64,000 nt of DNA from Mytilus californianus (GCF_021869535.1 NW_026262712.1:109427640-109491639), one strand, 5' to 3'; numbered from the stretch's first letter, positions 22,853 to 35,895 are shown. Numbers and translations: made by a program. The notes: a model not told the origin generated them from the sequence alone.

Positions 22853-22874
22853 AATAAATTAAAACATAAATAAA
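22853..22874 (+). terminator. candidate polyadenylation signals of receptor gene
   Basis: Two AATAAA hexamers (22853-22858 and 22869-22874) lie about 580-600 nt past the stop codon, in AT-rich sequence with no better feature nearby. They would give a 3' UTR of about 0.6 kb. Confidence 0.4.
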
Positions 22875-23104
22875 TTTGTATTCCTATGCAGTTATTAACA
22901 CTTACTGATCTACAAACTGTCGATACTTATATTTTGGCATTTATTGATATTTCGTCTTGGATATAGGATTCTTTTGTTAGTTGTTATTGACTTTGAACTA
23001 GTTTTCAGTAATTGCGAAGACGCTCATATCGGTTCTTTTTGTCTTAAGTATTTCTGTCAGTTGTTTTTGTGCTTTATATTTATCTAATGAATCTTATGTT
23101 GTGC

Positions 23105-23480
23105 TCTTACACCACTATCTCAGGTTAGGGGAGGGTTGGACGCCCCAAAAAAATGTTTAACCCCGCCACATTCTGTATGTGCATGTCCTAAGTCAGGATC
23201 CTTTAGTTTACTTGTTGGCGTTTGTTCCTGTATATCATATGTGTTTTTGTGTATTGCTTGTACATAAATCAGGTCGTCATTTTTTTTCTCGTTTAAATTG
23301 GTTTTTTTTTTTTCATTTATCATGTTAGGATCTTTTATATCTTGCTTTGCGATATATATGATTTTTTTCTCATTCTTGAATGCCGTACGGTGACCCATAA
23401 TTGTTAGCTTCTACTTCATTTGGTCCCTGGTGGAAAGTTGTCTCATTGGCAATCTTACCACACTTTTATTTGGTCCCTTG
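23105..23480 (-). repeat. dispersed mussel-type repeat, reversed copy
   Basis: Reverse complement of the blocks at 820-1240: 'gtttaaccccgccacattct' near 23155 and 'gttgtctcattggcaatc' near 23440, with the end of the repeat duplicated (about 23410-23460 and 23466-23515). A further end piece is at 23655-23705. Confidence 0.7.
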
Positions 23481-23779
23481 TGGAAAGTTGTCTCATTGGC
23501 AATGATACCACACTTTCTTGTTTTTATGCAAAAAAAAAAAGCATTTATATAGGTTCATAATGTCCAATGAGATCTCCTGAAGCCTAAAACAATGCACAGT
23601 TGTATAGTAATAACCTTTTTTTGTTGTCGAGTATATAAAGCATGCATTAAGTCATTTGGTCACTGATGGGTAGTTGTCTCATTGGCAATCATACCGCATC
23701 TCCTTATTTTTTTTATTTAGATATATCTTATGCACAAATCACATTTTTATAAAAATCAGCATAAGAGTGTGTAAATATA

Positions 23780-23922
23780 TAAGAGAGACATAAAGAGAGT
23801 TTAAAAGGTGAAAAGGATGAATTTTTAAAGAGTTAGAGATAGAGAAAGAGAGTGACGTAATAGAAGAAGAGAGTATTAATGTGTAAAGAGGGATACTGAA
23901 GAACGAGTGCAATGAGTTAAAC

Positions 23923-23966
<44 letters not shown>

Positions 23967-24200
23967 AAGAGAATGTAAAAGGCAAAGAAAATGAATGAGT
24001 AAGACAAGAGAGAGAGAGAGAGAGAGTGATGAGAGGGAAAAGAGGGACTACTATGTAAAGAGGATAGAGACATAACGAGTGTAATGAGTTAATTTAGAAA
24101 AAGAAGAGAATGTAAAAGATGAAGAAGATGGATTGCAAAGAGTTTGAAAGAGACCGTGAGAAAGGGAGTGTCAAAGAGTTTGAGAGAGGGAGACAAAAAT
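23780..24200. repeat. purine-rich (GA)n tract
   Basis: Long run of ga-rich sequence with pure (ga)n at about 23930-23960 and 24010-24026. The open frame on the opposite strand (S/L-rich) is a by-product. Confidence 0.85.
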
Positions 24201-24353
24201 ATTATCTAATCTAAGTTTAAGAATCATAATTATGAATAACTATTTCTATGTTACTCTGAGTAGATATGGGACAGATGGAGATAGATAAAGTGAGTAACAA
24301 CCCTGATTATATATCGTTCAAAACACGTTTCCATATAAATGCTGTCACCTTTA

Positions 24354-25239
24354 TTAGCTCACCTTTCCAAAGGAAATGTGAGCTTTTGCCATCACTTGGC
24401 GTCCGTCATCGTCCGTCATCGTCTGTCGTCGTCCGTCATCGTCCGTCCGGTGTAAACTATTTCAAACATCTTCTCTACTGAAACTACTGAACCAATTCCA
24501 ACCAAACTTAAGCTGAATGATTCTTAGGGTATCTAGAATAAAATTTGTGTTTTATTTTTTCTGTTTCTTTAAAAAAAACATGGCCGCCATGGCTAAAAAT
24601 AGAACATAGGGGTAAAACGCAGTTTTTGGCTTATATCTCAAAAACTAAAGCATTTAGAGCAAATCTGACAGGTAAAAATGCTCATTAGGTCCAGTTTTAT
24701 CAGCCCTGAAATTTTCAGATGAATTTAACAACCCATTGTTTGGTAGCTGCCACTAAATTGGTAATTTTTAGGAAATTTTGCAGTTTTTGGTTATTATCTT
24801 GAATATTATTATAGATAAAGATAAACTGTAAACAGCAAAAATGTTCAGCAAAGTAAGATCTACAAATAAGTTTATTGCCCTTTAAAGATAATTTTTCACA
24901 GTTTGTTCATCTAGTTTGCTTACTTTAAAAAATCTTCTCCTTTGAAACTGCTGAATCAATTTCAGCCAAACTTGGGCTTAATGAGTTTCAGAGTATCTAG
25001 TATAAATTTTGTATTTTACTTCCTTGTACGTCTAGAAACATAGCCACTATGGCACATAGGGGTAAAATGCATTTTTTTGCTTTTGAAGAAAATATGACAG
25101 ATACAAAGAACATTAATGCTTTAAATGGCATTTTTAAGCCCCTCATTACAATATATTGAAAAGTAAAAATAATCATTGATGAAAGATTTAAGCAAAAAAT
25201 TACAGGTGAGCGATTCAGGCTCTTGAGAGCCTCTTGTTG
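24354..25239. repeat. ~890-bp mollusc-type repeat with 'cgtccgtcatcgtc' run
   Basis: Starts TTAGCTCACCTTTCC and ends near ACAGGTGAGCGATTCAGGCT, giving a short inverted end AGCTCACCT/AGGTGAGC. 24402-24450 is an imperfect 'cgtccgtcat' run. No transposase frame. I associate this layout with a widespread mollusc repeat; that is from memory. Confidence 0.6.
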
Positions 25240-26264
25240 ATATTACTTTGCTTATTCCTCCGATGTAATATACTTTCATAATTAAAATAACTGGTACAAG
25301 TTATATGAACACATTCAAAAAGCAAATGTTCATAATGTATATATCATTGTTTTGTTAGACTCTTTTATTTTTCTGCCATTCCCAATTGTTGTTGTTCAAA
25401 TGTTCTCATATATATTTATGTAAGCCTGGAATAAATCTATGTCTTAATTTTTATAAAATGGCTTCCTTCTTCACAGACTCGGTGACTGATTCATGTGTGC
25501 TGCAGACGACACTGATCTCGAAAACTTTGTAAAAAAGTATGTGCTTTGGACAAATCAAGGGTTAAACAAAATACTTACTAAGACTCCTGAAACATTTCTA
25601 TCATATTGACTGTCCAAATTTCTCTAGTCTATTTACAATACTAAATTATACTAATTTATATAATGGTCTTTCGATAAATATTGTTGTAATTAAAATCCCT
25701 GCGATTTTTATGGTTATATCATTGACAATCCGAAAACATTCAGTATTCCGTTGTCATAAGTTGATCACAGGAATATAAAATTCAACAAAAAAAAACATAG
25801 TGTAAGCGTAAACAGCTTTACAAGTAATCGACAAAAGTAATGTTCTGTCCTTATCCAAAAAGAATGTAAATCATATTTTTTTTGTCTTCAGTTGTTGTGA
25901 CATGATTTCTAGATGGACGGGAATTGTCGTTTAAATTTTTACAGGCGTCGTCACGTGATTGACATCAAAATATGACAAGACTTAGTGATCAAAGACGGCA
26001 TTTTTCAGTATTCTCTGAAAAATATGGCACGGTAACACATACCGTTTATGCGGTTACGTTTTTAATTTCAAAATGTACAATGAAATACATGTATAAAAAA
26101 CCAATACCAAAATCTAGCAAAACGGTTCAACAAATTTACATTTTTGGCATGTTTTTCGATATTTAAATTACGTTTAGAAATAAAATAATTATGCTTCTGA
26201 GATGTATTTTTTAATTTTATTTTATGCATTCATTAGTAGTTTAAAATATCGTATGTACAATATA
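25240..26264. other. no gene recognised
   Basis: AT-rich. A 64-residue frame at 25972 has no recognisable features or good splice borders. Confidence 0.4.
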
Positions 26265-26535
26265 CCAGTTAGGGAGCTACCATTTGATTTTTACGGGGAG
26301 GGGGGGCTAGGATGAAAAATGTTGTCCTGCTTTTTTTTAGTTGTAATCTTTGTCCTGCCTTTTTATTTTCCACTCTATTCGGTCCTGCCTTTTTTTTTCA
26401 TTAGTTTATCCTGATTTTTTTTGCATAAATTGTCATCCTGCTCTTTGTTTTACCAAGTTGCTCATCCTGCTCTTTTTTTTTACTCAAAATTCCTGTCCTG
26501 CCTTTTTTCAAATTTCATCCCAGCCCCCTATTTAA
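26265..26535. repeat. minisatellite-bearing element ('tcctgccttttttt' units)
   Basis: Begins 'agctaccatttgatttttac ggggagggggggctagg' and ends 'catcccagccccct', roughly inverse ends around about eight 20-30-bp units of 'tcctgcYttttttt'. The start resembles the end of the 29458-32642 element ('gaccatttgatattctgggg'). Confidence 0.6.
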
Positions 26536-27109
26536 TAAAATATATAATAAAAGTAAAGGTCACCATGCTCGTTTTAAAGCTATGGGCTTGAAAATTCTCA
26601 TATTTTGGAAGGATTTTATACATGGAAAAGCATTATTATTTGACTATGAAGGAAACTAAATGATATAATTGTACAATGATTTGTGACAAAACAGCTAGAC
26701 CTGTCACTATAATTTGCCTTTTCTGCATCCAAATTTGCTATTTTCAGTAAAATGATAAATGCATCTATTCATAAATGTGGTCACCGAATAACATAATGGA
26801 CCATCGGAACACTGAGGCTTTAAACTAAAGATAATTTGTAATGTAGAGCGTTCAGAATAATAATAGGGAACCCAGAGAAGTATCCAAGAGGTGGTCACCC
26901 TGTCACATGACCATGCACCCCTTTGGTTGACAAAAATAGTGCGCCTTGTAAAAAATGATGCACAATATATATCTTGATGTAATGTTCGGATTATATTATC
27001 AATGTATCTATTACTAGTAATAAAGTTGTCATTATATAATAATAAACAATTAATTAGCGATCGTTAATTACTTCTTCCATTCTTTAAAATTTATGTGTAG
27101 ATGTTAAAA

Positions 27110-29245
27110 TGACGGCGCGGGACGTTTGCGCTTTTTGATAGGACATTTGCACTTTTTTGAATGGACATTTTCGCATTATTCAAATGGACATTTGCGCATT
27201 TTTCAAATGGACATTTACGCTTCTTAAAAAAGGACGTTTGCGATTTTTCTGCAGGACATTTGCGCTTTTTTATACAAAACAGTTGAGCTTTATAAACATT
27301 ACATTTCAGCTATCATGGTTAAAAGTTTAAAAATCGCTTAACATCCCAAAATCATCATTCATTTATATACAGCTTAAAATTATCCTTTTCTCTCTTTGGT
27401 TGTTGGATACTTTTTCACTGACCAATACCCAACAGGATTCTTCTATTTTTTGGGAAAATTAACTCTAATAAGTCCATGAGAATTTTATTCAGTAAGTAAA
27501 AACAAAAGTTATATCTTTTATTTGAAAAAATCAAGTAACTCTAATAAGTTTATTATGCGAAATACAAATAATCTACTATATAACATATAACCATCACACA
27601 AATTTTGATATCACTACTTGCCAAGAAAGAGATAAATTTTTAGTATTCACAAAGACATATAATTGCTTCTTTTTATTAGAGACAAATGCTTATGAAATTT
27701 CACATCCGACACCTAGAATGTCCGAATTGCTAATTATTTTTTCCTTTGCCATCTCTTGATTGTGGTAAATTTGGTTAAGGTGGATAGGGGGTCTTAATTA
27801 AAATCCATAGAATGTTTTAATAATTTGTCAAAATGTAGTTTTTATCATGCTTGTTTTCAAAATATTATAAAAAGTATGGGTCACCGGACTTTTTTTCACG
27901 CTACAGGTTGTGCAAAATTGTCAGATTTTGTATAGATTATGCATGGAAAATCCAATTTTGTGTGATAAAAAGAAAACTACACCATAGAGTTTAAGATAAA
28001 ATGTGAGAAGATAGCTCTTATAACATGCTTTCAGATAAGAAAAAGAAAAAATGGGGTCACCGGACTTGTTTTCTTGCTACATATTAAAATAGGTAAATTC
28101 ACAACACTTCCAATTATAAAAATTACTTTATCTGAGTTATCTCCCCTACTATCTGAGTTATCTCCCCTTATGTGGCAAAGTTGAAAAAAAAATGAATCAA
28201 ACAAAAATGTTGTGTTTGTTAGAAAATATAGCCGTAAATATGATAAAACACATTATATTCTATATCAACATGAAAAGTCTTACACATGAATTACATACTA
28301 CTCTCAAAATTTGCACGTTTCATTAAAGATTTAGACCAATTGTCATCTGCTACTTCAAAATCCAAGATGGAGGAAGACACCCCAGCCACCTTGAGATTAC
28401 AGGTGAACTTAATATATAGGTTATCAAAGTACTGAAGTACTGAACATCGGATGACCGCAAGTTCTTGTGGATGATCACAAGCACTTGTCTCAGAAAAAAA
28501 ATCACATCTGTATATCTGAAAGTGAGGTTAATGTACAGAGATATATTTTTTTCTGAGACAAGTTTGTGCGTGGATAATGAATAAATGACAGGGAATTCAA
28601 CGTCACCGTAATAACTATTATGTTGTAGTGATACAAATCAGTATACTCTGGTTTGTTGTTATATATTATGTTAAATGTTTGTATATAACAGTTACATGTA
28701 TAACATATAATTTTCATCCATTTGTATATCATTCTATTTTACTATTATAATAATAGTGCAGTGCAAGTGCATGGTGGACACTCTTCTGTAATACTAGTAA
28801 TATGATTTTTCTAATAGATTTGATTTTAGCAGGCATTCATATTTTCACGCAAAACGTTCTTGAGATATTCTTCCGCATGCGTTAACACAATTTTTCTGTA
28901 CGTGTGCATAGATATTATCAATGATTTTTTTTACATATATATATATATTTCTAACGACAAAACATTTTCATATTATTAATTTATGTTCTAAACAAAAATA
29001 TTTTATGAGCATTCATTTAAAAAATGAATTTATAACAAGCCACAATGAATGTTATATTGCACTCGATAATGTCCGCGTATTTATAGATTGGTTACCAGTC
29101 AAACACGAAAGTTACTTAAGTAGAAATCTCGTCGGCAACAATACATCGGAATGCCCTCACGGTCATCGCGATGTAAAACGCGAAAATGTCCGGTCAATTT
29201 GGTTCAGGTGTGTCAAAGTTTAAAGCGCAAATGTCCATCTAAGGT
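27110..29245. mobile_element. candidate element bounded by inverted 'GGACATTTGCGC' arrays
   Basis: 27115-27270 is an array of ~25-bp units with core 'ggacatttgcgcttttt'. At 29115-29245 the inverse motif appears ('gcgaaaatgtcc', 'gcgcaaatgtcc'). Subterminal motif arrays in opposite orientation suggest one element of about 2.1 kb. Inside there is no long frame; 27870-28090 has two 'ggggtcaccggactt' copies. Confidence 0.45.
28476..28568. repeat. short hairpin element (CACTTGTCTCAG family), copy 2
   Basis: 'gcacttgtctcagaaaaaaa' is matched by 'tttttttctgagacaagt' about 50 bp later. Same arm core as 6202-6288. Confidence 0.65.
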
Positions 29246-29457
29246 ATTTTAAGTAGGTAACTTATAGTTTTATTTATATGACGTTTATCTAAATTTTAAA
29301 AGTTTAAATTTATATGGTAACGTTCCTCGTCCATTATTGGTTTTCTATTGAGCGGATAAAGTAAGAAGTTACTAAGAGGCAATAAAATAAGACAGATAAT
29401 AACATTTCCAATAGGAAAAAAAAGAACTGGGGATGACAAAATGATACACAGAAAACT

Positions 29458-32400
29458 AAGGGGACGACCATTTGATATTCTGGGGGGGGGGCCAGGAGGA
29501 TTTGTTTTGGATCGGTTATTTATTTTTGTAAACTAAGAGGACAGATTATCTATTTTCTGCACTATTGAAGCAAGATTTTTCATTTTCATTAAAGCAAGGG
29601 ACTGATTATTTATTTTCACAACTATATTTATAATATTCGAAAACATACAATTTTTATACGACCGCAAAAAAATTTTTGTGGTCGTATATTGGTATGACGT
29701 TGGCGTCGTCGTCGTCCGGCGTCGTCGTCGTCGTCGTCGTCGTCGTCCGGCGTCGTCCGGCGTCGTCCGAAGACACATTGGTTTTCGCACTCTAACTTTA
29801 GTTTAAGTGAATGGATCTTTATGAAATTTTACCACAAGGTTCAATACCACAAAAGGAAGGTTGGGATTGATTTTGGGGGTTATGGTAATAACAGTAAAGA
29901 AATTAGGGGCCAAAAAGGGGCCAAAAATAAGCATTTTTGTAACTTCCAGACATAACTTGTGTGTTAGTGTATGGATCTCTCTGACATTGTACCACAAGGT
30001 TCCATATCACTAAAGGAATGCTGGGATTGATTTTGGGGGTAATTGCCTCCAAATTTTAGGAATTAGGGGCCAAAAAAGGGGCAAAAAACAAGCGTTTTTC
30101 TAGTTTCATGACAATAACTTGTGTGTAAGTGTATGGATCTTTCTGAAATTGTACTACAAGGTTCCATATCACAAAGGGAAAGCTGGGTTTGAGTTTGGGG
30201 GTAATTGCCCTAAACGTTTAGGAATTTGGGGCCAAAAAGGGGCCAAAAAACACATTTTTTTCTAGTTTCCAGACAATAACTTGTGTTCAAGTGTATGGAT
30301 CTCTCTGAAATTGTACTGCAAGGTACCATACCACAAAGGGAAGGCTGGGATTGAGTTTGGGGGTGATGAATCATAATGGGGGTTCAAAAAATTTTGGGGG
30401 GGGATTTATTTTTTTTTCCTTTTTTTTCTTTTTTTCCTTTTTTGTTTCTTTTAAAATTTTCCATTTTAAGTTGGTTATTTCTGATTTATATTTAAAATCA
30501 AATAATAATGATATGGTAGTAGATACACACCAAACAGGATGTGTAAATTATTATAGCAAGAAATTTTCAATTGCACAGTATTGCACAATAGCAAGAAATC
30601 TTCAATTGCACAGTATTGCGCAATAGCAAGAAATCTTCAATTGCACAGTATTGCGCAATAGCAAGAAATATCCAATAGCACAATATTGCGCAATAGCAAG
30701 AAATTGTCAATTGTACAGTATTGCGCAATAGCAAGAAATATTTAATAGCACAGGATTGTGCAAAAGAAGATACTTCCTATAAATTGCTTATTTCTTGACC
30801 AATTTCAATGGGGTTTTATTCTTGATTTCATGGGGTTCTTTAATATGCTGAATATAACCGTGTATTTAGTTTTTGGATTTTGGGCCCCGTTTTTAAATTG
30901 GTCCACATTGAGGTCCAAAGGGTCCAAAATTAAACTTTGTTTGATTTCATCAAAAATTGAATTATTGGGGTTCTTTGATATGCCGAATCTAACTGTGTAT
31001 TTAGATTCTTAAATTTTGGTTCCGTTTTCAAATTGGTCTACATTAAGGTCCAAAGGGTCCAAAATTAAACTTAGTTTGATTTTAACAAAAATTGAATTCT
31101 TAGGGTTCTTTGATATGCTGAATCTAAACATGTATTTAGATTTTTGATTATGGGCCCAGTTTTCAAGTTGGTCCAAATCGGGGTCCAAAATTAAACTTTG
31201 TTTGATTTCAACAAAAATTGAATATATGGGGTTCTTTGATATGCTGAATCTAACCATGTATTTAGATTTTTGATTTTTGGGCCCCGTTATCAACTTTGTC
31301 CACATTGAGGTCAAAAGGGTCCGAAATTAAACTTTGTTTGATTTCATCAAAAATTGAATTCTTGGGGTTCTTTGATATGCTGAATCTAACCATGTATTTA
31401 GATTTTGGATATTGGACCATAATAGGTGAATGTCCAATTTAAAATTTTTAAGTTCTTAGACCACATTCAATCTGTGTTAGAAACCTATGCTGTGTCAAAT
31501 ATTTAATCACAATCCAAATCCAAAGCTGTATCAAGCTTGAATGTTGTGTCCATACTTCCCCCAACTGTTCAGGGTTCGACCTCTGCGGTCGTATCAAGCT
31601 GCGCCCTGCGGAGCATTTTATTAAATTATTTGTTTATTATAAATAATTCATGTATAGTCAAGTCATTATGTACCATTTAATCAGAATTAATTATTATCCT
31701 CTGCAGAAATGAATCTTCTATATTCCCCAATGCATATATATGTATTGCATACATGTACATACACAGTATTAAAGTTTGGTTGTAACTAAGGCTCTTTTAA
31801 AAGTATTGGCAAACATGTTTCGCCGAGCGGAGCGAGGCAAAATTTTTTTTGAAGGGTTTTTGAACCGCTGAAGGCCCAAGAAGCTATAGAACAAATGATG
31901 CAAAATCATGCCTTCTGGGTGTTCCCCAGACCCTTTCTTAAACTGAAAATGCAAGTTCTGTTTTAATAATTTTATGACAATATTTTGGTATCAAAGCAAA
32001 ATCACGTTATAGATTCAGTGTAAGACTTAAGTTTCTAGAAACAACATCAAAAGACAAATATGCATGATAAAGCAAATTACTAAATTACAAAATGAATGCA
32101 ACACTAACAGAATACAGAAGGGCCATGAACAAAAGACAAATAAATAAGAAACATTGATCCCGAAAAATCAGGGGCTACAGAACTTGCTTCTTGCAAGGCA
32201 CTCACGGTGAACTCAATTTGATATGGAGACAAGCGTTTGGTTTTGAAATTTCCTACATGAGGCATTTGTCTCAATGTAGTTACGGCCCTGATTTAATAAA
32301 AGTGAGGTAAGTGTTCCTGAGACAATTAACCTCAAGTTAAATGAAACCAATTTTCTGACATTTCAAGTATATTTAAATAATATTTATACTTTTATTATTA

Positions 32401-32642
32401 AAAGATACGGGAAGTGTTTTCCCGATTTTTTTTTGGAAAAAAGATGAATTTATGAAGAATCTGGTGCCATCTCATACTTTCGATTAGACCTGCTGAGTTA
32501 TTTATTTTCAATACATTGCAAGTCAGGTAATTTATTTTCAAACTACCACAGAACAAACCATTTATTTTTGTGATTATCAAGGCTGAGTTATTTATTTTCA
32601 AAATCCTCCTGGCCCCCCCCAGAATATCAAATGGTCGTCCCC
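29458..32642. mobile_element. 3.2-kb element with 'GGGGACGACCATTTGATATT' inverted ends
   Basis: Left end at 29458 (ggggacgaccatttgatatt, then a G-run and 'ccaggaggattt') is mirrored at 32600-32642 ('aaatcctcctggccccc...aatatcaaatggtcgtcccc'). Both arms continue with T-rich repeats of 'ttatttattttc'. 'taa' flanks both sides. A second repeat element (29655-31620) sits inside. Confidence 0.7.
29655..31620. repeat. tandem-repeat element flanked by 'gcggtcgtat' motifs
   Basis: Begins 'tttttatacgaccgcaaaaa' and a (cgt)n/(cgg) run (29700-29768), and ends 'cctctgcggtcgtatcaagc tgcgccctgcggagcat'. Inside are three arrays: ~150-bp units with 'ggttccatatcacaaaagga'-like cores (29810-30370), ~36-bp units 'gcaagaaatcttcaattgca' (30555-30765), and ~120-150-bp units 'ggttctttgatatgctgaat' (30825-31420). 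All open frames here come from repeats. Confidence 0.75.
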
Positions 32643-33179
32643 TAAAGACGAAGCACTACCAACCCTACAAAAAACGTGGTGTGTTCCGGAAATGTAAACA
32701 GTATCTGCTCCAAAAATTATACCCATCATGTTGATCTTGACAAGTAAAAATCCGGTGATAGGTTGCATTTGGTGATGTCTTTAACGTAAAAAAGAATGGG
32801 ATTGAAATAGAAATAATGTTTTCCAGTATTCTAATAAGTGGGCAGGGCCTGACATTTGAAAGAATCCGATGAAATGCTGGAACCGATCATACACTTTTTT
32901 CTTCTAATGTATTACAACAACAACAACAACGACCACTTATATATGACAACCAAGGAAGACGGTGGATACCAGCTTACTTAAATTGGCAAAACATTTAAGC
33001 GTGCACGGTATGGAATGGGTCATAATCTTAAAAACTAGTGTTTTTATTGTAAAAGCATACACTTTTAAGTCAAAATGTAATATAAATCCATATGGATTTG
33101 AAATATTTCGGTTTTGCGATGCCCTGTTGTTTTATAAGACGTCGAGACTTTTATATCGGATTGACAAAGTCAAAGCATA
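31621..33179. other. no gene recognised
   Basis: Right part of the enclosing element (to 32642), then AT-rich sequence. 31815-31930 resembles another dispersed repeat ('gccgagcggagcgaggc') but has no second copy here. Confidence 0.4.
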
Positions 33180-33500
33180 AGACTCATTGCATATGTTAAG
33201 GAGTTCAGAGACAAAAGAGAGACGAAAGATACCAAGGAGACAGTCAAACTCATAGATCGAAAACAAACTGACAACGCCATGGCCAAAAATAAAAAGACAA
33301 ACAGACAAATAATAGTACAGATGACACAACATAGAAATCTAAAGACTAAGCAACACGAACCCCACCAAAAAAATGGGAATGATCTCAGGTGCTCCGGAAG
33401 GGTAAGCAGATCCTGCACCACATGTGGCACCCGTCGTGTTGCTTATGTTATTACAAATCCGGTAAATAGCTATAGTCTAATTCGGTAGGTCACATTTGTG
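33180..33500 (+). repeat. dispersed repeat family B, copy 1
   Basis: 'aaactgacaacgccatggcc', 'aagcaacacgaaccccacca' and 'gcagatcctgcaccacatgtg'. Reversed copies occur at 37730-37860 and 38090-38320; forward copies at about 40440-40620 and 42600-42830. Confidence 0.7.
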
Positions 33501-33584
33501 AAAAGGATAGGGTATTGTAGTTACGACATAAGGAACATATCTGATATCATCTGTGAAACGGTTATTCCATAACGGTCAACCAAC

Positions 33585-34065
33585 TCGTGATGGCGTCCGT
33601 AAAATTTACGATGGGATGATTTCAACTTCACCATTTGGAACTTTTAGTTTAATAGCTTCCTTGTGAGCAGCAATCCTCTATCAAGGAAATCATGAAGGGT
33701 AATACAAGCCCGGGAATATCATAGCAATTGGGAGATATATACTCCGTATGCAGGCGCTGCTGGAATGTTGCTACATAGAAATGGAAAGTTCACAATTGGG
33801 AAGCTGAAATCATCTCTTTTGTCGTAAAGTTTTGTTTTCAACCGACCCTCATTGTCAATTTCTAGATGTAAGTCAAGATATGAGGCAGACTTAACTGTAT
33901 CTGTAGTATCCTTTATCTCTGGTTCGATGGGATAGATTCGTTCAACATAGCAAGGATTTGTATAGTGATACAAATCCTTGAACATAGTCACCAAATTTTG
34001 TATTATTTAGTGAGAGAACATCATCTATATAGCGGAACGTAAATTGATACTAGTAGCTCGTTACA
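33585..34065 (-). pseudogene. reverse-transcriptase fragment (Penelope-like or related)
   Basis: Reading leftward: FRYIDDVLSLNN at about 34060-34010, holding the Y-x-DD catalytic box. A frameshift follows, then a 91-aa frame with DTTDTVKSASYLDLHLEID, YDKRDDFSFPIVNFPF and SNIPAAPAYGVYISQLL, then further pieces (HDFLDRGLLLTRKLL, KSSHRKFYGRHHE) past a stop. This is the C-terminal part of a reverse transcriptase recurrent in bivalve genomes; the clade is from memory and could be other than Penelope. The N-terminal palm and fingers are absent. Confidence 0.65.
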
Positions 34066-34334
34066 TATTATACTTATGCTCCTGTATCCTTTTTATTAAT
34101 CAAGATATATTATGATGTAGATAAACTTTTAGTGTCTATTTAATTTGTTGCGAAACAAAACCTTGCCCTCTTATGAAGGACAAGCTTGAGTTCATTAACC
34201 ATGCTCTACCTCGATACATATTTAGCTTGTTCATATAAAACTGTACTAAAACGCCAAATTATGGAAACCTGTTGAGTCTAGCTTTTCATCCTGTTTCTAA
34301 AGCTCTTACAAATAAATATAATTTTTTCATATAT

Positions 34335-35160
34335 GTTTAAGACTCGAAGTGTGATGGGGACGCTGAAGTGCAATTATCACGCTGAAATGCGATGGTCTGC
34401 ACAGAAGTGCGATGGTCTGTCGCTGATGTGCTTGGTCTATAAGACGCGTGATTTCTAGTTTAAAATCTTATTATTATGAGTTTATAGTTAATATATATAT
34501 ATATAATACCAAACATTCTATATTTTCTCCAGTTGCAGTAAAAACCATTTACCGGGTATTCTATTTCCTTTCTTGTTCTCATTCACAACAGCCGTATAGA
34601 TGTTTCGCTTATTTTGTTTGGTTCTGACTAATAAAGTAGTATTTACATTTCAAACAACTTCTACGTTTTTCAGTCAATGTAATAAGTACTTGTTATAAAG
34701 GGAAATAGACTTTGTATGTAGCTTCTATAGTGGCCAATTTCTGAACGATTGTATGAACGATGGATTTTTTTTTTTGTATAAGCTATTTTTTGTATAAACT
34801 ATTTACTAATTACACTACAACGTTACAGTTAAGACTGGAAATGCAATGACTATTTATCATGACTGTTTTAAATCAAACAGGTTATATATACCCTTTATGT
34901 TTAAAAAATGAAAAACTACTTCTGACAAACAAATTGACTTCTCCATCGGCATATGGACACGACAAATATAGAAAATATAGATTATGTAGTCCATCGTACT
35001 TCAGCGGTACCAATATTGCACCTTGACGTAGCAAACCACCAGATAGCGTCACAATGCTATCATCGCACTTCAACGTGATCAAGAACGCACTTCTGCGTCA
35101 AACCATCACATTTCAGCGTGACTATCGCGGTTTGGTGTACCATCACGAGTCCTACATATG
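34335..35160. mobile_element. ~820-bp element with inverted arrays of 'cgctgaagtgcgatggt'
   Basis: Left array (34340-34450) reads 'actcgaagtgtgatgggg', 'cgctgaagtgc', 'agaagtgcgatggtctg'. The right array (34990-35155) carries the inverse ('ccatcgtacttcagcg', 'gcacttcaacgtgatc', 'accatcacgagtc'). The middle is AT-rich with no frame. Architecture parallels the 27110-29245 element, with a different motif. Confidence 0.6.
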
Positions 35161-35177
35161 TATGTACAAAATGTATA

Positions 35178-35895
35178 TATAAACAAGTCTAAATTGAAAA
35201 CAACGTTCAAACCTATGATTGCGTTGGATAAAAACCGCAATTTTTATACATGTAGATGAAAAACAAATTTATTGGTAGAGGGGTCTAAATACAGCAAAAA
35301 ACAACATTTTGCAAAAGACCAAAAAGTGAAAAAGTATATTTTTACAAAACGCATTTGACTAGCAGATCGAACAACGGATGTTCTTAAACACTGCTGAATG
35401 CCATGGCGATTGCCAAATAAACGGATCACCAGATGTAACAAAATGTATCTTAATTATTGATTTAATACCAAACAGAAAACAATAAACTTGCGGAAAAGAT
35501 GGTATACCGCAAACATGAGGTGCAAAAATTTGTACACCATATCCGGATTTCGACAATTAATGTCTCTTCAGTGATGTTAGGAATCGAAACGGTATTTGGA
35601 AGGCCATAAAATTTACCCAAATTTAGGATAGACTCTTTAATTTTGAAGAGGCGAAATAGGATGAACGGATTATATAAACCCGAACGCAAATATAATACAA
35701 GCCCAAACGAAAAAATATAAACAAGTCTAAATTGAAAACAACGCTAAATCCTATGATTGCGTTGGATAAAAACCGCAATTTTTATACGTGTGCATGCAAA
35801 ACAAATTTCTTGGTAGAGGGATCTAAATACAGCACAAACAACATTTTCCAAAAGACCAAAAAAGTGAAAACGTATATTTTAATGTAAGATGTCTG
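35178..35895. repeat. direct repeat pair (~170 bp) with intervening repeat
   Basis: 'aaacaagtctaaattgaaaa caacg...attgcgttggataaaaaccg' at 35180-35345 recurs at 35718-35890. Between them 'gacaattaatgtctcttcag' and 'ggtgcaaaaatttgtacacc' resemble the reverse complement of the 5150 repeat. Confidence 0.6.

Noticed and set aside
23876..24073. Ser/Leu-rich frame on the minus strand
   Set aside because: By-product of the (GA)n purine tract.
29533..29790. Arg-rich frame
   Set aside because: Encoded by the (cgt/cgg)n run at the start of a repeat element.
30758..31314. Frames on both strands with FFDMPNLTVYLDS-like and SKYMFRFSISKNP-like repeats
   Set aside because: They repeat with the ~135-bp tandem array and have no independent support.
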